Below, piece by piece: positions 56,128-64,000 of a stretch of DNA of 64,000 bases. The notes beneath the pieces are model-generated. The model had not been told where the DNA came from, made no database searches, and saw nothing but the letters and a program-made list of their open reading frames with translations. Position 1 is the first letter of the stretch; each line of letters opens with the position of its first letter. Source of the DNA: Tolypocladium sp. Sup5 PDA-1 (lineage: Eukaryota; Ascomycota; Sordariomycetes; Hypocreales; Ophiocordycipitaceae); the NCBI GenBank assembly GCA_000750105.3, contig JPHH03000006.1, forward strand, positions 1 through 64,000, given 5' to 3'. Both the position numbers and the translations under genes were made by a program.

Positions 56128-58032
56128 TCATGACAGGCGAAGTACTTGGCATCGACTTTCTATGCCGTCAAATATGCAGGTGTTGTCGACGGGGATGTAC
56201 TGTTTCGTGACGATCTTGATCACCTCTTGAGCCACCATCCCTCCCGTGACTGCAGAAACATTGTGCAGCTCTCCGCCGGCAGCTCTCGACACCTCTTGGG
56301 CCACCTGGGCCGCTCTCTCGTTCCCCACGAGTGCCGGAGCTTGCCGTGTCATGGACGACACAATGTCTTCTGCTGTGGCTGTCGAGACGTGTGATGTGGC
56401 GCTGAGGGCAAGATAAATGGACATAAGGGATGCTGGCACCTCGGGGCCAGCGATGGCCGCAACTTGGTCATTGGCAAGCTCCTTTTCTGTTCACAAGGCA
56501 CCGTTAGCCGAAGCTGCTCCGAAAGGGTTCGACTGCTTTTGGTCCAATGCTTACCGACGAGCTGCTGTATGCCGACCTCGTCGCCCTCGACGGCATTGAC
56601 TAGCTTGATGAACCGTGCGTTCGTGCAGAATAGCTCGACCTCGGCAGGGTCGACTTGATCTCCGCCAGCCATGGCCCGGGCCGTAGCCAAGACCTCCTGC
56701 GCGTCGCGGCGAGCCTTGTCTTTGTAGATGTTCTGAAGCTGGATATAAACGTTCGACTGTGCTTTCATGTCGGGGAGCCCGCCTGGCACAGGTAGCAGGT
56801 GGTGCTTGGCGTGGAATTGCCTGACCGCCTCGACAATGACCCAAAAACTGGACTGTGACTGGCCCTGCGTGCCAAGGTCAGAATTGTCCAACGGCGTTCT
56901 CCCTTGGGCCTGCCCCCATGCGTCAACGTACCTCGCTGCGCCCGTCATGATGCTCGAATACCTGCTTCAGCGACCTGGGCACCGACGGCACTGTGACGTG
57001 CTTCATGACGGCGGAAATGGCCTCCTCAAAGTTCTCCTCGCCGCCCTCGGAATTGTCCTTTCGCATCGCGTCGGCGACGAAGCCGCGAAAGGCAATCTTG
57101 TCAGTATAAGTGGTGGGATAGGCATCACCGTGAGTCTGCTTCCACACAGAGAGATAATGGAGCAGGATCACGACAAGAGGCAAGTGGCCATGGTCATGGT
57201 TATCGAGGTTGTCGATGTTTTTGGTCATGCCTTTGGCAAATGTGGAGAGCTCCGGCCAGGGGCTGAGGAGCCTGAGGTCAGTGGTTGCAGTCTCGTCCGG
57301 ATGAGTGTCTACGACGGGGAAAGTGCCCGGTAGGCTGATGTTAAAGTAGGAGTAGAAGCCAACGGAGTGGACAGCTACCAGCGGGGTGTGATGCTTGCGG
57401 GCGTACGCCTTGATCAGGTCAACCTGGTCCGCCTGCAGAGGCAGCGCATACAAGATGATTGTGAAGACATCCGACGAATCGAGAAGCTGCCGGAGATCCA
57501 ACGGGGACTGGGAGCGGGTTACCCAAGAATTAGCCTAGAAGGCTCAGGAGAGGAATAGATCACGATGACGGGGATGAAGCTCACCTTGGTTTTTGGGTAC
57601 CAGTCACCCGTCACCTCTGGGTTGAGCTCCAGAAGAAGGTGGGTGCAGCATTGTGATCGCGACTTGCCCCGACAGGACTCGTCTAGAAAGAAGTTGACAC
57701 CGAGGTCGGCGTCACTCACAATGGCCTCATCGGCGATGGTGAACTTGCCAATGCCTGTAGCGGGATGGTGGTTAGCCACACGAGCACGAACTCACGGACC
57801 GACAAACGTGTTGACGGGATGATGGCATGGTTGGGGACAAACCAGGGAGGACGAGGTTCTTGAGCGTCTCGACGCCCACAGTACCGCCGCCAGAGTTGAC
57901 GAGCAGGACGTTGGCCGACTCGAGGGCGGCCTGGCCGGAGGCTGCCCAAAGCCTCAGCTGGCGATCGTACTTTTTCTCCTTGTCCGATGGCCTGTGGAGG
58001 ACGGGAGGCGTCTGGGCCATGACCTCGGTCAT
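56128..58032 (-). CDS. ULA1: NEDD8-activating enzyme E1 regulatory subunit (APPBP1/NAE1)
   Basis: Partner of Uba3 in the heterodimeric E1 that activates NEDD8/Rub1 for cullin neddylation. Five exons: 58032-57843, 57754-57585, 57507-56932, 56864-56555 and 56486-56128, giving 534 aa, the usual size. The N terminus shows KEKKYDRQLRLWAASGQAAL and the Rossmann-type VLLVNSGGGTVGVETLKNLV, then FTIADEAIVSDADLGVNFFL. SVGFYSYF and PVVDTHPDE follow, and the C-terminal block is GGELHNVSAVTGGMVAQEVI with KIVTKQYIPVDNTCIFDGI. The adenylating catalytic cysteine is in the Uba3 partner, as known for this family. Confidence 0.95.
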
Positions 58033-60689
58033 GCTGCCTTGCCTGTCTGATTGTTCCGGGAAGACGCCGAAACAAGGGAGTGCTAGAAGTGACAGACTAG
58101 CCCTCTCCCTGCTTGTATGGATGCGTCGTGGGGTGGGGTGGTGGGATGATGTTGCAACGTAGGTGTGTTAGTAAGCGCCGTGGCCACGGCCAAAAGTGAA
58201 GCACTGCGAGGCGAGGGCGGCTGGCGAACACGGCGTTGGAGGGCAGTTTGGCTGGCGTCGCTGGTGTCGCTGGTGGGTGGAGGCATGCAGGTGGCTGGTC
58301 TCGCTGGTGTTGGTGGTGGCGCGGCGTTTGCTTGCAAGTTGATCCACAGGTTTGGGTTGGCGACCCGTCTGACGAGTATGTTACCGTGGTGGTCCGTGCC
58401 TACCCCACCCGCGACCCCAATCCATCAAAATGCCAAGTTTCCAGGTCAGGTACTTACCTATTCTATCGCTTTCCCGCGTAATTATTGCAAGAACAAACAG
58501 CTGGATAAGCTGCTGACTTGTCGCTGAAAATCTTACATGGATTTAAGCCGCCATTGTCGCCTAGGCGTCAGGTGCTTTCGGTACCTACGCGGGTGACCGC
58601 TTTTCCTCGACAGGGAAAGAGTGCTGTCAATAGTATGTTGGGAAAACCGAAATTCTACTAATAGCACTTTTTTTCCTATCGAGAATTTCGAAGTGCTCTT
58701 GACAGTCTTTCAGGAAGCAGGGCAGTCTGTCTGTATTTGGGGGTCGCCCGCGTAGGTACAATGCGTAGGTCTGACCGGCCCTCTGGAAAGTGTCTGTTCG
58801 CATTCGCTTGCGAGCTCCACATCTCTTCGACCACGCCTCTCCACCCACGACTATTCGTACCTAGGTACGAAGTACGAAGACGACTTCTAGTAGCCTACGA
58901 GGCACGAGGTACGGAGTTTTCCATGTACGGATATGCCGTACCAAGGTAGTCATAGCAGATGCTACTTTGGGTCAGGCGTGTCATGATTCATGGGCAATGG
59001 ACCATACATCAAGGTAGGCTGGCATCCAGCTTGCAACGCCGACATGCTTTCAATGAACAGACGCGGCCAGTCAAGTAACTTACCTAGGTACGAAGTAGCT
59101 AGGTGGCCAGTACATACATAGAAACCCGTGATCTAGTGGGCACCGTGGCCACCCTTGTCGACTGACGAGCGTGACGACGCGCCTGCAATCCTGCCAGATT
59201 CCCAGGAAGCCGTCCATGCACGAGGTTTGTAAGGTGAGCCAAGCCTTCTGCAGCAACCCCTACTCGTACCTTTCTTCGTACCTGGGCATTCGTACCTATC
59301 TTTACCTGGGTCCTCCGCCCATGCAAGGGTCAGGAGGAGCATAGATACCCGATACCCTGGCCTGCGAAACCCTTCTCGGACATCAGTCCCGGTCGGGTAT
59401 TTTCCCTGGCTCTTCACCTCGTGGGCCGTCCATAGCATGCGTGACACGAGCCCATTTGGGAGGCTGACAAGAACGAGGGGGATGTTTCGATGGAGAACCC
59501 CAGCCGTCGGGCCGGCTTACGCTGCCGTTGGACAAGTCAGGTCGCACAGTAGGCGAGCCCCGATGGCTCGCTGCGCCCTGTTCGTCTAGTCTGTTCAACT
59601 GTTGTGCTTTGACATCACATCAGGCCAGGGCAAAGCAATGGCCTGGTACGGCACATTGCTGATGACACCTGGATATTTACTTCAGGCACCCAGAGTGAGG
59701 GGCGCAGCCTTTGGCAGTCTCTGTTAGACAAGGCGACATGAAGCCAAAAAAAAAACGGAACTAAGCAAACGGAATTCGGTTGGTTGCCCACGAAGAGGTA
59801 CCGTTGGTTGTTTGTCGCCCTGGTTGCCAGCCAATGGGGGCTCGGCAGAGGTGCAGGATGGGGGTGAGGGTTTCCATTTTCCATGACGGTGTGTACGACC
59901 TCACCTCATCAGGAGTCCCACATTCGCTGCATCTCAACCTTCGGATGCTCTAATGCCTTAGCGCCCTGCGCTACGAAGTAGCCACGGCAAAGATGGAGGC
60001 TGCCCTGGGTAAAATGCCATGTGAGGTACCGTATATAACTGGCCAAGGTAGATGCCCAAAGCGTTCTGTCTGCTCCGGCTTTTCGATGCATGAAGCGGCC
60101 TCACGGTCTCTTGCTCCTGCTTGTTCTCTGTCTACCCATTCATTGCCTTTCATCCAATCATTTCTGTATGAATCGCCTTGGGTCGATGCCCAACTTGTGC
60201 TGCCTTGCTCTACGGGCGGCCCGCAAACAAAGGCCCTGTGAATCAAACGTGTAGATGTGGATGTGGATGGAGCTGCTCGGTTTATATTGTTTTCTATCCT
60301 CGGATCCCATTCTGCCTCTCTCGTCGTCCCCTGCCTGCCTACCTTGCCTTCAAGTACAATAAAGGCAAGGCGGCGTTTCTGCTACCTTGCCTTACCTGCC
60401 TGGCCACATGCCACGCTGACTCCTGCTTACACCTGCATATCCCCGCCCTCTATCCGCATCCGCATCCACGCCCGCTATCAGGTCGACACCCGAAGTGCTC
60501 TTGTTAATTCCTACCAACTTTGGTGCTTACATCCATACCTACTTTGATATATAGTTGATGCCGTTAGCTTGCTGCATCCCAAGGGAGGGAGGCACCACCT
60601 ACCCAGGTTAAGCAAGACCCAGGTACCTTGCCTTCTGTACTACCATTTAAAGCACCCAAGGTACCTAACTTACCTGGTACATAGGCAGG

Positions 60690-60720
<31 letters not shown>

Positions 60721-61423
60721 GGCAGCTAATACCTACCTACGTTAGGCACCCTACCTTACGATAGGGCACCTTGCCTTGCGTTGGCCTCTTGTCCACCACA
60801 ACTCGCTCATCTGACCTCCAGCCGACTCGCAGAGGCTCGGTTTGGATTCTACAGCTGCAGCCTTGCTGCTGTGAATACCAACAGGACGATCGATCTGAGC
60901 AGGTCCGTCCGAAGGGGCGGGCTCTTGTACGTACCCTGCCCGTATGCCTACCTACCTAGGCAGTCGCCGCCGCTCGCATTCGCTCCCGCGCTCTTCACAG
61001 TCACAGTCACAGTCCAGTCCAGTTACCATTTCTGCCTGCCTGTCATTGCGGCTCCCTCTGGCCTTGACCCGTACCTTCTGGTCCTCGATTGCTGTCACGC
61101 CCTTCTCCTTCTTCTCCCCCCCCTCCTCCTCGTCGTCGTCATCCTCCTCGACTTTGTCCTCTTTGTCCTTGTCCGCGCCCTTCTCCTCTTCACCCTCTTT
61201 GTCGTCGCCCGGTCCGAGGCACCTCGCACTCTCCCGTCCCAGCTGCGACCAAGGCAGCGAGAGCATCTAGCTCCCGGCACAAGCATCATCAATAGCAACA
61301 AGAGCGGCAAAACTATCACCAAGGGAGCCACTGTCACGACCGTGGCCCGTGTAGTCAGCCTCCACGACGCTGGACACGTGCTGCCTTTTCCATCTGCAGC
61401 GGCCTCGGCCAGACAAAGTCAGC
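58033..61423. other. Long gene-free region upstream of the MFS transporter
   Basis: 3.4 kb. Motif-rich positions are 58857-58925 and 59083-59100 (TACCTAGGTACGAAGTA words), a (CTG)n run at 60691-60719, repeated TACCTTGCC/GGTACC words at about 60600-60780, and a pyrimidine-rich stretch at 61080-61215 typical of a fungal promoter or leader. The long plus and minus frames at 60.8-61.4 kb come from this low-complexity sequence. Confidence 0.5.
60691..60719. repeat. (CTG)n microsatellite
   Basis: About nine to ten CTG units in the upstream region of the transporter, not in a gene I can support. Confidence 0.95.
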
Positions 61424-63374
61424 ATGGAAAAGTCTGAAGCCCTGGGCCATGGACCACACGATAGCCCTCAGACCGGCATCGACAGCCCCCCAACCTCAGA
61501 CCGCGTCGTCAGAGGTACCACGGTCCCGCCGTGGCGCTTTTGGTTGCTCAGTATTGGGTATGTTGGCTGCGTAACCCTGTGTGCGAAGTCAGGCTGACTG
61601 TGTGCGTGTGCGTGTGCGCTTGTGTAACAGGGTTTGCCTTGGCCTCTTTCTCTCCATGGTCGATTCTTCCATTGTCGCGACCAGTCTGTACACCATTGGA
61701 GCCGAGTTCCAATCGGTGGACTCGGTCAACTGGGTTGCATTGGCTTACACCCTTGCCTACCTCGGCTGCGCCGTTACTTTTGCACGCCTCTCGGATGTTA
61801 TTGGGAGACGCAACGCCTTCGTTACCGCTTATGTCGTCTTCTTCGCCTTCTCTCTGGCATGCGGCTTTTCCCGATATCTGCCTCAGTTGATCGCTTTCCG
61901 TGCCCTTCAGGGGATTGGCGGCTCTGGTGGGCACACCTCCTTTTTCTCCTCAAGGGGGAAGAGCCACAACTGTGACACTGCCAATCTACTAACTCCGCTG
62001 TTATAGGCCTCTACTCCCTGTCAATGATTATACTGTTTGAGCAGTGTCCCACGGCGCTGCGACAATACATCGGCAGCATCGTAGGTCTAGTGATTGCCGG
62101 CTCCGGGGTCCTCGGCCCGGTCCTGGGAGGCGTCCTGACACACTATGCAAGTTGGCGATGGGTTTTCTGGATCAAGTACGTGTAGACTCATATGATTGTC
62201 CCCGAGATTGATGATGCTGACGGTTGTCAGTGGGCCTATCGGATTCACCTCGCTATCCATCTTCCTCATCACCTGGCCCAAGGCAGAGCAACCCCCCCCG
62301 CTCAACGTCGCTCGTGGAGGGAGTTTGACTATGTTGGCTCGACCCTGGTTATTGCTGCGTCAGTTCTTGTGGTATTCGCATTTCAGAGTGCCGGAGAGGC
62401 CTCGTACAATGTCTGGGGCAACGCCGTCTTCATTGCGCCCCTGGTGGCCGGCGCAATCGGATGGGCTGCGTTGGTCGGGTGGGAACACATGGCCGAAACA
62501 CGCTTCGATGGCCGCTTCTCACCGGCATTCCCCATCAGCCTCTTCCGAAATAGGGCGTACGCGGCTGGTGCTGCGTCGACATTGTTCCTTGGTTACCCCT
62601 ATCTGCTTCTCATTTACTCTTTCCCCCTCCGAGCGCAGGTGGTGAGTGGGAAGAGCGCACTGGTTGCCGGGATAATGCTTCTGCCAATGCTGGGAGCGTC
62701 TGCCGTGGGAAGTGCAGTCAGCGGCAAGGTGAACGCGAAGAGGAACCTCCTTTGCGAGACGTTGGCTGTCGGGGCATGTCTCATGACACTTGGATGCGGC
62801 CTGTTGACAACCGTTTCTAATGCTGGGGACGATGCAAAGGCACTGGGGTTTCTGACCTTTGCCGGGCTCGGATTTGGGCTCTCGGTCGCAGCGGCAACAA
62901 TACTCGTGACTGCGGAAGCTCCCATTCGCGATCATGGTATGTCTCCCCGAAACCACAAGATCTCCCCATGGGTACTGACAGCTAACAGCGCCGGCGCAGG
63001 GTATCTTGGCCCAGCTGAGAGTTCTTGGAGGAAGTTTGGGGATATCCACATCCACGGTATTCGTGCACACAGAAGCAAATCGATATTTGGCTGGCGTCCT
63101 GACTACACATGAGAGAATGACACTTGGCAGAGAAGATACACATCTTTCGAACCAGCAATGGGAGGCAGTCCATGTCGCGTACTCCGAGGCCTTCCGGAAG
63201 GGAATGATTGCAGCCGCTGCCGTTTCCGGCGCTGCCATCCTACTGACGCTGGGCGGCTATCGCCGTGACCGGAGAGGCGTGGAGGAACAGCGACGAGCCT
63301 TGATACTGGCGGACGGGCCTAACACGGCGCCACAGAACAGTATGACGGAGCGGGACAGTGGTGAGCGGGTGTAA
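61424..63374 (+). CDS. DHA2-type (14-TMS) MFS drug/metabolite exporter, frameshifted at a C8 run
   Basis: Proton-driven major-facilitator exporter of the plasma membrane; the substrate is unknown. Exons: 61424-61557, 61631-61926, 62007-62175, 62231-62936 and 62989-63374. The sequence shows LFLSMVDSSIVATSLYTIG, the loop motif RLSDVIGRRNAF, FRALQGIGGSGLYSLSM, VLGPVLGGVLTHYASWRWVF and WINGPIGF (motif C region), and RDHAPAQGILAQLRVLGGS. Within exon 4 the frame changes at the C8 tract 62292-62299: PKAEQPPP is in one frame, RSWREFDYVGST in the next. One more C would join them, and with it all exon phases agree (about 563 aa). It is therefore either a sequencing error or a slippage mutation that disrupts the gene. 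The N-terminal ~40 residues are a hydrophilic cytosolic tail. Confidence 0.85.
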
Positions 63375-64000
63375 GGAGGCAGTACTCGGACAGGACGAAG
63401 CTTGGAGACAAGTGCCTCCTAGTTGATTTCAGATGGCGTCTGGAAGATTTTGGTGAACTTGCTGGGTTTTGGGTGGCGATTGTTACGATTCTGGCACGGG
63501 TAATGCGTCTTTGGGCTGGTCTATTGATTGGTCTGTAGGCGAGTCTTTGGAACGTGACATGGCGGCACAAGGCGAAGTATGTGAAGAGAGAAGATTCTCG
63601 CCATGGATGGGATTGGTTTGACAGCAGGATAACTAGAGTATGGACGTGTGTGTTAGCGTGAGGAAAAGGTAAAAGGAAGCGAATGACAGGTAGCATTTAA
63701 GCATTGGCCGTCAAGACGACATCGAGTCTCGAGGGAGGTTTACGAAGTCCAGAGTAGAGGTGGGGTAATACTTCGTACTTCGTAATGAATGGCTGACTTA
63801 TCAACGAATTACCCCAACTCATATAGAGTCATAACCCCGGGTGGCCGACTCCCATCCGTACCTTGAGCTAATAGCACGTAAACTGGCAGCCAGCTATTTC
63901 CACCTCAATCTGTTTGCCCGCGTCCCCTCTCATCGTCGTTGTCCAAGGTAAAACAAGCCCGTCCATCTGTCCGTCCGTCTGTTCGTCAGCTGCTGTGTTG
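63375..64000. other. 3' flank of the transporter
   Basis: About 620 bp with no gene recognised. ACTTCGTACTTCGTAA words at 63768-63785 are another copy of the dispersed motif. Confidence 0.5.

Noticed and set aside
60781..61437. 218-aa plus-strand frame with a very hydrophobic Leu/Val stretch, and an acidic minus-strand frame opposite (60952-61266)
   Set aside because: Both come from a pyrimidine-rich, low-complexity leader; reading the CT tract on the two strands gives poly-Leu/Val and poly-Asp/Glu/Lys.
62936..62989. Apparent second frameshift in the transporter near the last intron
   Set aside because: Using the acceptor CTAACAG at 62982-62988 instead of the later GCGCAG gives RDHAPAQGILAQ in frame, so no break exists there.
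1..64000. tRNA or rRNA genes
   Set aside because: No stretch with a convincing T-arm/A-box pairing or rRNA-like sequence was found by eye; a tRNAscan-type search would be needed to exclude them fully.

Overview
This window looks like nuclear DNA of a filamentous ascomycete (Pezizomycotina, most likely a sordariomycete/Hypocreales-type genome). Coding DNA is GC-rich and genes are mostly single-copy eukaryotic housekeeping genes. They are interrupted by short introns (about 38-144 nt) with GT...AG ends and CTRAC-like branch points. No bacterial operons, ribosome-binding sites, CRISPR arrays, rRNA genes or recognisable tRNA genes were seen. Species assignment is not possible from reading alone.

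Layout. 1-2450 is AT-rich, repeat-rich DNA with a palindrome array and degenerate direct repeats, probably decayed (RIP-like) transposon DNA. Next to it, on the minus strand at 2457-7671, lies the most unusual gene: a ~1690-aa NRPS-like enzyme with adenylation domain, carrier domain, then three left-handed beta-helix (hexapeptide) domains separated by membrane segments. This is the layout of epsilon-poly-lysine synthetase (Pls) and fungal VibA. A gene-poor flank (7672-10140) separates it from the housekeeping block.

10141-22000: two-RRM U1A/U2B'' snRNP protein (+), V-ATPase subunit D VMA8 (-, with an 11-nt microexon), spliceosomal SYF1 (+), a 116-aa unknown protein (-), CCA-adding enzyme CCA1 (+, three in-frame starts) and TTI2 (+). 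22001-33825: FIG4 phosphoinositide phosphatase, the Sec7 ARF-GEF GEA/GBF1 and the ANP1-type Golgi mannosyltransferase, all minus. 33826-36596 is a long stretch without a clear gene that holds a 24-nt inverted repeat and a perfect 12-bp hairpin. 36597-51148: exosome MTR3 (+), an Asi-type membrane RING ligase (+), tRNA endonuclease SEN34 (-), Elongator ELP4 (-), RNA polymerase subunit RPB8 (+), a Nudix hydrolase (-), OPI10/Hikeshi (+) and apyrase YND1 (-). 51149-53795 is gene-free. 53796-58032: meiotic RING ligase HEI10 (-) and NEDD8-E1 regulatory subunit ULA1 (-). 58033-61423 is gene-free, followed by a DHA2-type MFS transporter (+) with a frameshift at a C8 run.

How the genes relate: most neighbours are unrelated housekeeping genes, arranged as divergent or convergent pairs. 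RNA-processing functions are frequent (U1A/U2B'', SYF1, CCA1, MTR3, SEN34, ELP4, RPB8), and FIG4, GEA, ANP1 and YND1 all act in the endomembrane system; this is an observation, not evidence for a cluster. The best candidate for an under-described system is the Pls/VibA-like synthetase beside the repeat block. Exon coordinates below were worked out by hand from reading-frame continuity and splice signals.
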